5,099 bases of DNA from Phocaeicola sp. (GCA_020026175.1 JAHHQV010000087.1:1-5099); one strand, 5' to 3'; shown: positions 1 to 5,099, numbered from the stretch's first letter. Numbers and translations are program-made. Notes: generated from the letters alone by a model not told the origin.

Positions 1-498
1 AAAACAGATTAGTTAATCGCACTCAAATCTGACAACCATTTTTAGAGATAGTCAATATTCGAATGGTTTTGCTCGTTGCTTTTGTGTCATCCTTAATGAA
101 ATTTTAAGTTGTACAATACAATTTCGCTTGAATAAGTTACCCCCTTCGCTCCGTCTCCATTACAGAGAGTTCTTCACTACTACGAGGTAATCCGCCCCTG
201 CATCAGACATCAGTATTTCTACCTTGTGTTTCTTTCACTTGTGTATTTTCCTTTGACATTCTGAAACAGGTTTCTATGTTCCGACAATTAGCCTACAGAC
301 AAATCATGCCGCCTTAACACCGTACATCGAATAAGCAGCAGTATAGGTATCTCTTATTCTTATCCAAGGTTTGTGGTGAAAACCAAGTTCTGATGTAGTC
401 TAACGCACATTTCGAGGCTTCATCAGCGGTTCACTTCCGTTCATCTTTTGTCTGCCTACCTGACTATTTTTTTTATAGCCTTTTAACAAGTCGTTCAC
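1..498 (-). mobile_element. Second group II-intron-like element, 5' (ribozyme) part, running off the left edge
   Basis: No long reading frame exists here. On the minus strand the stretch resembles the domain I-III region that precedes the protein gene in bacterial group II introns: a block around 395-290 that includes GTGCGTTAGACTACATC and then TACGGTGTTAAGGCGGCATG, and later GACGGAGCGAAGGGGG (about 150-136), a motif I associate with the region just before intron-encoded proteins. The likeness is recalled from related introns, not computed. A possible 5' end is GTGAACGACTTG at 498, followed by a hairpin GGCTAT/ATAGTC. The sequence differs from the corresponding part of the intron at 590-2483, so it is not a second copy of that intron. 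A short start-like frame lies at 90-52. The protein gene, domains V and VI and the 3' end would lie beyond base 1. The boundaries are uncertain. Confidence 0.55.
52..90 (-). pseudogene. Possible start of a second intron-encoded reverse transcriptase, interrupted after 12 codons
   Basis: An ATG at 90 opens the frame MTQKQRAKPFEY and then meets TGA. A short basic leader ending in K-P-F is common at the N-terminus of group II intron reverse transcriptases, and the position, about 45 bases after the GACGGAGCGAAGGGGG motif, fits such a start. Past the stop, none of the three frames up to base 1 gives a recognisable continuation, so the gene may be cut by an insertion, deletion or frameshift near 55. 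This is a weak call because so few residues are visible; it could be a chance frame. Confidence 0.25.
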
Positions 499-589
499 TA
501 CAATATCTTTTCAGATAAAGCAGCACTTGCCGGTTTACTACCGGTACCTATTTACCGATAGTGGAAGGTCTGCTTCCATCTAATTGTCA
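499..589 (-). other. Junction between the two intron-like elements; hairpins only
   Basis: No coding content. On the minus strand two good stem-loops are visible. One is a 10-bp stem ACTATCGGTA/TACCGGTAGT (one G-T pair, 6-base loop) at 562-537. The other is TATCT/AGATA closed by a GAAA loop at 517-504. Either may be a terminal domain of the first intron, part of the second intron, or old target DNA between them. There is no T-run after the larger hairpin, so it does not look like an intrinsic terminator. Confidence 0.35.
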
Positions 590-605
590 ATTTTGAGTTT
601 AAAAA

Positions 606-645
606 GCTCAACATAGCACACCACCACCGTACGTGCGTTTCTTTA
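606..645 (-). ncRNA. Remnant of group II intron domain V (3' half)
   Basis: Just after the protein gene the minus strand reads GAAACGCACGTACGGTGGT (641-623). This is the GNRA-type loop and 3' strand of domain V, the catalytic hairpin of group II introns, whose 3' strand characteristically ends in GTACGG. The expected 5' strand (an AGCCGT- or ACCGCCGT-like run pairing with it) is not found: the bases before the loop, CGTCCATAATAAA, do not pair with CGCACGTACGG. A GGT also appears to be repeated (GGTGGTGGTGTG). A weak domain VI candidate follows, TTGAG/CTCAA at 611-593. Confidence 0.6.
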
Positions 646-2049
646 TTATGGACGCCATCCGAGATACTCGTTCCAAAGAGTTGGATACCCGGCACGTCTC
701 AATCTGTCGTTGGTAATAGCACGACATGTTATCCAGCTAGCAGCTATTTGCCAGTACCCTAGAGAGTATTCCCCCATTCATAAGCCTTTCCTTTAGGAAT
801 GCCACATTTAATGAGGTAGGAGATTCTCGTTTAAGGACTCTTCCAAGATTTCCATATACACATACGTATACGACGACGTAACCATTCATCAGTCTCTAAA
901 AGAAGCCGTTTCATATTTGCCAAGTGATAGTATCCTATCCACCCTCTTATATACTCCTTAAGTTTTCGTTTTCTCTGCTCGTACTCCATACCATTGCTAC
1001 GACCTGTCAATTCCTTGAGTCTAGTCTTCATTTGGACTTTTGCTTTGGGATGAACACAGAGTTCACACTTGCCTTTGAAGATGTAGAAAGAGTATCCCAG
1101 GTATTTTATACCCCTTTGACATACGAGACTACCGTCTTCTCCTTGTTGACATTCAGATGGAGTTTATCCTCTATAAATCGAGTTATCGACTCCTTGGTCT
1201 GTATAGCTGCTTTCTTGCCTTTGCAAAATATCATCGAGTCATCGGCATAACGGACAAATGGATGCCCTCTCTGAGTAAGTTCCTTGTCCAATTCATTAAG
1301 CATAATATCGCTCAACAACGGACTAAGTGGTCCTCCTTGCGGAGTTCCTTCCTCACTCATCTCAAACATTCCATGATTCATTATCCCACTTCGAAGGTAT
1401 TTGTGTATAAGACTGACTACCTTTCCGTCCTTTATGGTTCGGTTGAGTATTTCTATGAGACGACTATGATTCACCGTGTCGAAGAAACGTTCGAGGTCAA
1501 GGTCAACTACGAATTTGTAGCCTTCATTGACGTTTTTCTGTATCCTTCGCAAAGCATCGAGGCATCCACGTCTTGGGCGGAAGCCGTAGCTGTTAGGGCT
1601 AAATTGAGGCTCATGGATTTGTGTCAGTACTTGGTTGATGGCTTCTGCACTAGTCGGTCTACCACTGTTGCTATGCCCAACAGACGCTTTTTGCCGTTGT
1701 CCTTAGGTATCTCTACTCTACGGACGGGATTTGAACGATAACTGCCGTCCATCAGTGAGCATATCAGACTATTCTTGTTAGCAAGAAGCCACGGAAGGAG
1801 TTCCTCACATGACATTCTGTCGATACCGCCACATCATTTGTTTCTGACCACGACCTTATAAGTTTTGTTCAGATTCGCAGGAGAAAGAATAGTCTCTAAC
1901 AGACGCTCTCTGTCGAATGGTACTTCCACGACATTGTCTTCAACCATCCATATGTAGGTCTGCGCTTCCTCATACCATTCGGATTCAGTCCTAGCTCTTT
2001 GAGGGCAGCCTAAAACTTCGGTTTTAATATTTTGCATTCGTTCCAACAT
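646..2049 (-). pseudogene. Group II intron reverse transcriptase/maturase, broken by two stops and three frameshifts
   Basis: The intact protein would copy intron RNA into DNA at a target site and help the intron RNA fold and splice. Read across the breaks, about 467 codons can be followed, the full length I expect for this RT-maturase type, from ATG 2049 to the TAA at 646-648. In order: RT0/RT1 with VRRVEIPK and VVDRLVQ (1720-1650), RT3 VVDLDLERFFDTV (1510-1470), RT4 GTPQGGPLSPLL, RT5 RYADDSMIFC with the catalytic YADD at 1249-1238, then the maturase X domain with LTGRSNG, YIRGWIGYYHLANM and LRRRIRMCIWKSWK. No HNH endonuclease domain follows. Lesions: TGA at 1834-1836; a one-base loss near 1644; a frame change in the G-run at about 1106-1114; TAA at 831-833; a one-base loss near 764. 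The catalytic residues are intact, so decay looks fairly recent. LTGRSNG and the following thumb/X region separate it from retron and DGR reverse transcriptases. Confidence 0.93.
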
Positions 2050-2483
2050 ACGGTAGTTTTCAATTATTATCGTTTTAATAAAGTTCGGTCCTTCACAACA
2101 TCTCGACTTGTTGCTACTATGACCTCTGCTGACTTCTCACGGCTAGCTTTATTCCAATGGTTTTCGATGTACTCACTATTCACCCTCGTCCGTGAGACCT
2201 CCTCGGATAAGGGTATTAACTTTCCATCTTATGTCTGCTTCATTTACACCGACTGCTCCGAATAGCTATTGGACTTTGACTTGTCATGTTGTCTCATCCG
2301 CAGTCAAATGCCTTATATGAAGTTTCTGTTCATCAGACCAGATGTTTGCCGCCAGCTTCCTTCAGATTCCACCTCACGATGGACACCCTTGCTTTTGGCT
2401 GTATGATTCCCGCTATTATGGCTTATTAGGGCTTATTAGGGACTTGCACCCGTTAGCTAATAATTATGCCGAGCATACTACAT
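2050..2483 (-). ncRNA. Group II intron ribozyme region, domains I-III (5' part missing)
   Basis: This 430-base stretch has no gene on either strand. On the minus strand it carries blocks typical of the pre-ORF part of bacterial group II introns: GCTAACGGGTGCAAGTCCC (2457-2439); AAGGGTGTCC leading to GGAATCTGAAGGAAGC (2390-2355), which contains a 6-bp hairpin TCCATC/GGTGGA closed by a GTGA (GNRA) loop at 2383-2368; GTCTGATGAACAGAAAC (about 2338-2322); and AGAAGTCAGCAGAGGTCATA (2137-2118), the usual lead into the domain IV protein gene. The identification rests on recall of related introns, supported by the reverse transcriptase that follows directly. The stretch begins abruptly after the rplI terminator. 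Confidence 0.8.
2421..2440 (-). repeat. Perfect tandem 10-bp duplication inside intron domain I
   Basis: The plus strand reads gcttattagg twice in a row. On the intron strand this is CCTAATAAGC repeated directly after the GGGTGCAAGTC motif. The first copy continues the conserved CCCTAATAAGC run, so the second looks like a local slippage duplication, consistent with a decaying ribozyme. Confidence 0.8.
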
Positions 2484-2518
2484 AAAAAAATCCCCCTATA
2501 AAAATATAGGAGGATTTT
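2484..2518 (-). terminator. Intrinsic terminator of the rpsF-rpsR-rplI operon
   Basis: Seventeen bases past the rplI stop the minus strand forms a 14-bp stem (2505-2518 with 2487-2500, one G-T pair) around the loop TTTT, with a CCTCC/GGGGG core, and runs into seven T's (2490-2484). Because the stem is flanked by A's and T's it may also stop transcription from the other side. The intron debris starts directly after the T-run. Confidence 0.9.
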
Positions 2519-2535
2519 ATCTATGAACTTTATAA

Positions 2536-2985
2536 TTAAGCTTCTTCTGCAACTACTTCAAAAGGAATTTCTACAGAAACTTCTTTGTGTAGTTTTACGA
2601 TAGCTTTATACTGTCCAACTTCTTTAACTGAATCTTTAACTACGATAATCTTACGATCGATGTTATGACCCAACTTAGCAAGTTCGTCAGCAATCTGAAT
2701 ATTACCTACAGAACCATAGATAGCACCAGTAGAACTTACCTTAGTTGCAATTGTCAAAGAAACATCCTTCAAAGATTCAGCAACAGCTTCAGCATCTTTC
2801 TTAATCTTTTCCAATTTATGAGCACGCTGCTTCAATTCTTCTGCCAACATTTTCTTTGCAGCTGGAGAAGCGATAACAGCCTTGCCAGTTGGAATAAGAT
2901 AGTTACGACCATAACCAGACTTAACAGTTACAATATCATTCTTGTAGCCTAAGTTCAATACGTCTTCTTTCAATATTATTTCCAT
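2536..2985 (-). CDS. rplI: 50S ribosomal protein L9
   Basis: L9 binds 23S rRNA at the base of the L1 stalk and reaches across the ribosome surface; it helps keep the reading frame. The 149-residue length is normal for the family. Residues 1-50 form the RNA-binding N-domain with the L9 signature (VKSGYGRNYLIPTGKA, about 22-37). A charged connecting helix follows (about 42-75, rich in K and E), then the C-domain (about 76-147) with ATKVSSTGAIYGSV. The start is fixed by a strong AAAGGAGG nine bases upstream. It is the last gene of the operon, 19 bases after rpsR, and is followed by the terminator. Nothing is odd in the gene; the intron behind it does not touch it. Confidence 0.98.
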   Translation of the reverse strand: MEIILKEDVLNLGYKNDIVTVKSGYGRNYLIPTGKAVIASPAAKKMLAEELKQRAHKLEKIKKDAEAVAESLKDVSLTIATKVSSTGAIYGSVGNIQIADELAKLGHNIDRKIIVVKDSVKEVGQYKAIVKLHKEVSVEIPFEVVAEEA

Positions 2986-2994
2986 ACTCTTATT

Positions 2995-3002
2995 CCTCCT
3001 TT
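2995..3002 (-). promoter_or_regulatory. Strong ribosome binding site of rplI
   Basis: AAAGGAGG lies nine bases before the rplI ATG, inside the short gap after the rpsR stop. Strong Shine-Dalgarno sequences are uncommon in Bacteroidetes, so it stands out, and it confirms the start. Confidence 0.85.
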
Positions 3003-3004
3003 AA

Positions 3005-3274
3005 TTATTTCATCATATCAGTTACGAAAGGTAGCAAAGCCAAGTGACGAGCTCTCTTAACAGCCTGTGCAATACGACGCTGGAACTTCAAAGAAGTACC
3101 TGTAATGCGACGAGGAAGTATCTTACCTTGTTCATTCAAGAATTTCTTCAAGAATTCAGGATCTTTGTAATCGATATACTTAATACCACTCTTTTTGAAA
3201 CGGCAGTATTTCTTCTTTTTAACATCTACTGAAGGTGGAGTTAAATATCTGATTTCCGATTGTTGCTGTGCCAT
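3005..3274 (-). CDS. rpsR: 30S ribosomal protein S18
   Basis: S18 pairs with S6 on the platform of the small subunit and binds the central domain of 16S rRNA. The 89-residue protein shows the whole family signature: YCRFKKSGIKYIDYKD (about 23-38), then the helical part ILPRRITGTSLKFQRRIAQA (about 53-72) and the basic end VKRARHLALLPF. Only one cysteine (about residue 24) is left of the zinc-ligand set seen in some S18 proteins, so this is the zinc-free form. It starts two bases after the rpsF stop, with its ribosome binding site inside the end of rpsF, which points to coupled translation and an equal supply of the S6-S18 pair. rplI follows after 30 bases counted from stop to the next ATG region. 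Confidence 0.98.
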   Translation of the reverse strand: MAQQQSEIRYLTPPSVDVKKKKYCRFKKSGIKYIDYKDPEFLKKFLNEQGKILPRRITGTSLKFQRRIAQAVKRARHLALLPFVTDMMK

Positions 3275-3276
3275 GA

Positions 3277-3624
3277 TTAATTTTCCTCCTTTTTAGTTGA
3301 TTTAGCATTTCTTCTTTTTGCAGCATATTCTGCAGCGTACTTATCCATCTTGAAAGTCAAGAAACGGATAACACGTTCATCACGACGATAGTTTACTTCA
3401 AGTTTCTCGATTACTGATGGTTCAGCTTTAAACTCGATCAACTGATAAAAACCTGTAGATTTCTTCTGAATTGGGTAAGCCAATTTCTTCAAGCCCCAGT
3501 TTTCTTCATTGATAATCTCAGCACCTTCCTGTGTCAAGATTGCTTTGAATTTCTCTACCGCTTCCTTCATCTGAGCGTCAGACAAAACGGGAGTTAAAAT
3601 GAAAACGGTTTCGTATTGATTCAT
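3277..3624 (-). CDS. rpsF: 30S ribosomal protein S6
   Basis: S6 forms a heterodimer with S18 on the platform of the small subunit. The 115-residue protein has the ferredoxin-like S6 fold in sequence: NQYETVFILTPVLSDAQ (strand 1, residues 2-18), the helix KEAVEKFKAIL, then WGLKKLAYPIQKKSTGFYQL (about 43-62) and the RRDERVIRFLTFKMDK block (about 80-95), ending in a basic tail (RRNAKSTKKEEN). ATG 3624 is the natural family start. Unlike its two partners it has no Shine-Dalgarno sequence; its leader is almost only A and T, as is usual for Bacteroidetes first genes. It is the first gene of the operon, with a promoter at 3669-3698. I see no clear S6-S18 binding hairpin in the short leader, so feedback control is not evident. 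Confidence 0.98.
   Translation of the reverse strand: MNQYETVFILTPVLSDAQMKEAVEKFKAILTQEGAEIINEENWGLKKLAYPIQKKSTGFYQLIEFKAEPSVIEKLEVNYRRDERVIRFLTFKMDKYAAEYAAKRRNAKSTKKEEN
3285..3292 (-). promoter_or_regulatory. Ribosome binding site of rpsR inside the end of rpsF
   Basis: AAAGGAGG lies within the last sense codons of rpsF (the lysine-glutamate run before the stop), ten bases ahead of the rpsR ATG. This fits translational coupling of S6 and S18. Confidence 0.85.
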
Positions 3625-3668
3625 ACTAATTCGTTAATTAATTATTAATAAAAATTTTAATTGCGCTG

Positions 3669-3698
3669 CAAAGTTACTACTTTTTTCTAATATACAAA
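3669..3698 (-). promoter_or_regulatory. Bacteroidetes-type promoter of the rpsF operon
   Basis: The minus strand has TAACTTTG at 3676-3669, an exact match to the -7 consensus TAnnTTTG of the Bacteroidetes primary sigma factor. A TTTG at 3698-3695 serves as the -33 element, about 18 bases upstream. Transcription would begin near 3662, giving a leader of roughly 38 bases, mostly A and T. Confidence 0.85.
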
Positions 3699-4113
3699 CA
3701 TTTACGACTCTTTTTTATTAAAAATCATGCAATTCCAATATTTAATAAATGTCTCAAGACCAATATTATCCCCAAAAAACGATTATATACAAGAAGAAAT
3801 GATTTTTTCCGAATTTAATATATTACAACCATACATCAACATCATACATTGTTTTATAGACATTGAATTTCCTTCATCATCAACTTGAATAAATTTTTTA
3901 TCTTGATATAAAAGACTGGCAACCACAACAAGATTCATCCTATATCTCAAACATAATCTTAACATCATGTCATCACAAAAAATCACGCAACAACCAGCCA
4001 CTCCTATGTTTATAATCAAAACATCATTTTATATCAATTCCACAACCATAACAAAGGCCTATCAGGCATAAAAATAATCACTTCACAAATAATACATTTA
4101 CCCAAATATATAG
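3699..4113. other. AT-rich intergenic region between divergent promoters; no supported gene
   Basis: This 415-base stretch separates rpsF from the marR-type gene. It is rich in A and T. The only open frame of note is on the minus strand, 4019-3783, with a TTG start, 78 codons, many Cys and Met residues and no domain I recognise. It has no good ribosome binding site and is most likely chance or the trace of a lost gene. A small hairpin GCCT/AGGC lies near 4058-4068. An operator for the MarR protein might lie here, but I found no convincing long palindrome. Confidence 0.5.
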
Positions 4114-4121
4114 TATCTTTG
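4114..4121 (+). promoter_or_regulatory. -7 box of the marR-type gene
   Basis: TATCTTTG matches the Bacteroidetes -7 consensus TAnnTTTG exactly. No TTTG-like -33 element stands at the usual distance, so the promoter may be weak or may need an activator. The start point would be near 4128, giving a leader of about 18 bases. This placement rules out a translation start at the TTG in 4119-4121. Confidence 0.75.
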
Positions 4122-4145
4122 CATAGTTGTATAAACAATAATTAT

Positions 4146-4592
4146 ATGATAGAACAATTTAACTTCGATATCCAGCTCATTTTCGCTATTCTAAACGGAA
4201 AAGTTTCTGCTGCAATAAACAGAAAACTCATAAGAAACTTTCGACAAAACGGATTAGAAATAACACCAGAACAATGGACCGTGCTTCTATTCTTATGGGA
4301 AAAAGACGGTGTGACACAACAGGAACTATGCAATGCTACATTCAAAGACAAGCCCAGCATGACTAGACTTATAGACAATATGGAAAAGCAGCATCTGGTT
4401 GTGAGGATTTCTGACAAGCACGACAGAAGAACCAACTTAATACATCTTACAAAAGACGGTAAGGGGATAGAGGACAAAGCCAGATTTGTTGCAAATAAAA
4501 CATTAAAGGAGGCACTTAACGGATTAACGCTCAAAGAACTTGAAATAAGCCAGGAAGTACTCCGCAAAATATTTACAAACACCAAAGACTGA
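4146..4592 (+). CDS. MarR-family winged-helix transcriptional regulator
   Basis: MarR proteins are dimeric DNA-binding regulators, often repressors that let go of DNA when they bind a small phenolic ligand or are oxidised. From ATG 4146 the protein has 148 residues, typical for the family. An N-terminal dimer helix (about 5-30) is followed by the winged helix: ITPEQWTVLLFLWEKDG (about 39-55), the HTH helices QQELCNATFKDKPSMTRLID (about 58-77), and the wing with the family D-x-R-R signature in DKHDRRTNLIHLT (about 90-102). A C-terminal dimer helix closes the protein. The frame is open further upstream to a TTG at 4119, but that codon lies in the -7 box, so ATG 4146 is preferred. There is no Shine-Dalgarno sequence, as is common in this phylum. 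The gene stands alone, divergent from rpsF, with its own terminator. The ligand and targets cannot be read from the sequence. The single Cys (about residue 62, in the HTH) is too little to claim redox sensing. Confidence 0.93.
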   Translation: MIEQFNFDIQLIFAILNGKVSAAINRKLIRNFRQNGLEITPEQWTVLLFLWEKDGVTQQELCNATFKDKPSMTRLIDNMEKQHLVVRISDKHDRRTNLIHLTKDGKGIEDKARFVANKTLKEALNGLTLKELEISQEVLRKIFTNTKD

Positions 4593-4619
4593 CACATAAA
4601 AACTGGCACAATAAAAAAC

Positions 4620-4645
4620 AAATGTATGTGATTTACATTTTTTTT
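4620..4645 (+). terminator. Intrinsic terminator after the marR-type gene
   Basis: A 7-bp stem AAATGTA/TACATTT with the loop TGTGATT runs straight into five more T's, 27 bases past the stop codon. The stem has little G and C, so it may be leaky. Confidence 0.65.
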
Positions 4646-4724
4646 CGCTAAATAATTTTCATGAATAAAGAATTATGCTTTAATTTGTAACCAATAACGA
4701 ATAAACCATAAAAAGAAGACACAC

Positions 4725-4901
4725 ATGAAAAGCTTATTGAAGAATTTAGGAGTGATATTGGTTATCATCGGAGCAGTTATTCTTATTTCTTGCTTTGCAA
4801 CAAGTAATGTAAATAACAATACTTTGTTAGGAACTTCATTAGTTCTTATCATTGCAGGTTTGATTTCTTATATCGCAATCAACAAACGCATTACTGATTA
4901 A
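4725..4901 (+). CDS. Small two-helix inner-membrane protein, function unknown
   Basis: The frame codes for 58 residues starting MKSLLKNLGVILVIIGAV. Two hydrophobic segments are clear: about residues 8-25 and 34-51. They are joined by a short polar Asn-rich loop (about 26-33: ATSNVNNN region), and the tail NKRITD is basic and polar. The basic N-terminus and basic C-terminus predict both ends in the cytoplasm and the loop in the periplasm. Cys23 sits in ILISCFA, but the helix before it is too long and the fit too poor for a convincing lipoprotein signal. The overall pattern, with LGV-LV-IGA and NVNNNT, is one I associate with small conserved membrane proteins of Bacteroidales. No function is known to me. 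The ribosome binding site is weak (AAAAAGAAGACACAC before ATG). A poor -7 match, TTTAATTTG at 4679-4687, may drive it. It is followed by a strong terminator. Confidence 0.8.
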   Translation: MKSLLKNLGVILVIIGAVILISCFATSNVNNNTLLGTSLVLIIAGLISYIAINKRITD

Positions 4902-4917
4902 CAAAATCAGTACATGA

Positions 4918-4963
4918 ATAAAAATAAGGCTACATCAAAAACATGATGTAGCCTTATTTTTAT
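4918..4963 (+). terminator. Strong 20-bp terminator hairpin, probably bidirectional
   Basis: A perfect 20-bp stem (4918-4937 with 4944-4963) encloses a six-base loop. Its core, AAGGCTACATCA/TGATGTAGCCTT, is flanked by A-runs on one side and T-runs on the other. The plus strand gives stem plus T's after the small membrane protein, and the minus strand gives the same for any transcript arriving from beyond 5099. Confidence 0.93.
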
Positions 4964-5099
4964 ATAATAAAGCCAAAGACTATCCGTAACAATGCCGTCA
5001 ATAAATGGATAGTGTGATACATAATCACAGACTAGCCGTGTTATAAGGGCTCACCCGATAAACATGGGGGACATCAATCTATATTTTGCATAAAAGTTA
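4964..5099. other. Right edge: run of short inverted repeats, no gene
   Basis: No reading frame of note is present. Four small stems follow each other: ACTATCC/GGATAGT (4979-4985 with 5007-5013), TGTGAT/ATCACA (5013-5018 with 5024-5029), AGCC/GGCT (5034-5037 with 5048-5051) and CCC/GGG (5054-5056 with 5066-5068). The first two share base 5013 and could stack. At the edge the minus strand reads TAACTTTT (5099-5092), one base off the -7 consensus, and the plus strand reads TATATTTTG (5080-5088), also close. The region may be a small RNA, a leader of the next gene, or plain intergenic DNA. Confidence 0.4.

Larger units (their letters stand above)
590..2483 (-). mobile_element. Degenerate, probably 5'-truncated group II intron
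   Basis: Group II introns are self-splicing retroelements: a ribozyme of six domains with a reverse transcriptase/maturase gene in domain IV. All parts are seen in order on the minus strand: domain I-III sequence (2483-2050), the protein gene (2049-646, broken), the 3' half of domain V (641-623) and a possible domain VI hairpin (611-593). The element sits directly behind the rplI terminator and in the same orientation as the ribosomal operon, so it interrupts no gene. In related introns as I recall them, the GGGTGCAAGTCCC motif lies roughly 80-120 bases inside the 5' end. Here only about 32 bases separate it from the terminator, and no GTGCG-type 5' end is visible, which suggests 5' truncation. 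With a stop-ridden protein and an incomplete domain V the element should be unable to splice or move by itself. The 3' boundary (about 585-590) is a guess. Confidence 0.85.

Noticed and set aside
1106..1116. Programmed frameshift in the reverse transcriptase
   Set aside because: The G-run is a tempting slip site, but four other breaks, two of them plain stop codons, make decay the simpler reading.
1157..1741. A 194-codon open frame on the plus strand
   Set aside because: It lies antisense to the reverse transcriptase motifs (YADD, PQGG) and shows no protein features of its own. It is a shadow of the pseudogene. The same holds for the plus-strand frame at 924-1250.
646..2049. Retron, DGR or abortive-infection reverse transcriptase (a defence system)
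   Set aside because: The VRRVEIPK and VVDRLVQ blocks, the maturase X-domain motifs LTGRSNG and RMCIWKSWK, and the flanking ribozyme domains fit a group II intron. No msr/msd, template repeat or defence partner is visible.
590..2483. Class C group II intron, because of its place behind a terminator
   Set aside because: The protein's RT3 and X-domain sequence does not look like class C as I know it, the 5' end appears truncated, and domain V is incomplete, so the class cannot be set from the position alone.
3625..3662. S6-S18 binding leader (autoregulation) before rpsF
   Set aside because: The leader is short and almost only A and T. I see no hairpin with the exposed CCG expected for that motif.
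3783..4019. A 78-codon minus-strand frame with a TTG start
   Set aside because: It has no ribosome binding site, an odd Cys/Met-rich composition and no recognised domain. It is kept only as a note in the intergenic entry.
4119..4145. Upstream TTG start for the MarR protein, adding nine residues
   Set aside because: The TTG lies inside the exact -7 box at 4114-4121, so it would not be transcribed. The ATG at 4146 gives the normal family N-terminus.
4142..4621. A 159-codon minus-strand frame over the marR-type gene
   Set aside because: It is antisense to a clear winged-helix protein. Its Ser- and Leu-rich content reflects the complement of that gene.

Overview
This window reads as chromosomal DNA of a Bacteroidales bacterium (Bacteroides, Phocaeicola or a close relative). 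The evidence is the gene order rpsF-rpsR-rplI with no ssb or priB between the genes, AT-rich untranslated leaders, and Bacteroidetes-type -7 boxes (TAnnTTTG) in front of both rpsF and a divergent marR-type gene. No genome identity can be proved from the sequence alone.

Layout, right to left on the minus strand. A compact ribosomal protein operon, rpsF (S6), rpsR (S18) and rplI (L9), occupies 3624 to 2536. It starts from a promoter near 3669-3698 and ends at a strong intrinsic terminator at 2484-2518. Directly behind the terminator's T-run, on the same strand, is a decayed group II intron (about 2483 to 590). It has a recognisable domain I-III ribozyme region, a reverse transcriptase/maturase gene broken by two in-frame stops and three frameshifts, and a domain V of which only the 3' half can be seen. 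Its 5' end appears to be missing. A second, different group II-intron-like RNA region follows (about 498 to 1). It reaches what looks like the first codons of its own intron-encoded protein (90 to 52) and runs out of the window.

On the plus strand, divergent from the ribosomal operon, are a MarR-family regulator (4146-4592) with its own -7 box and terminator, and a 58-residue two-helix membrane protein (4725-4901). A 20-bp terminator hairpin that could work in both directions closes this part (4918-4963). The last 136 bases hold a run of short hairpins that no gene explains.

The ribosomal genes and marR are ordinary chromosomal backbone. The accessory part is the 2.5-kb block of group II intron debris parked behind the rplI terminator, where it harms no gene. 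I saw no defence system, CRISPR array, integrase or other new multi-gene system. The points most worth checking are the tandem or nested arrangement of two unlike group II introns, the apparent 5' truncation flush with the terminator, and the hairpin-rich right edge.
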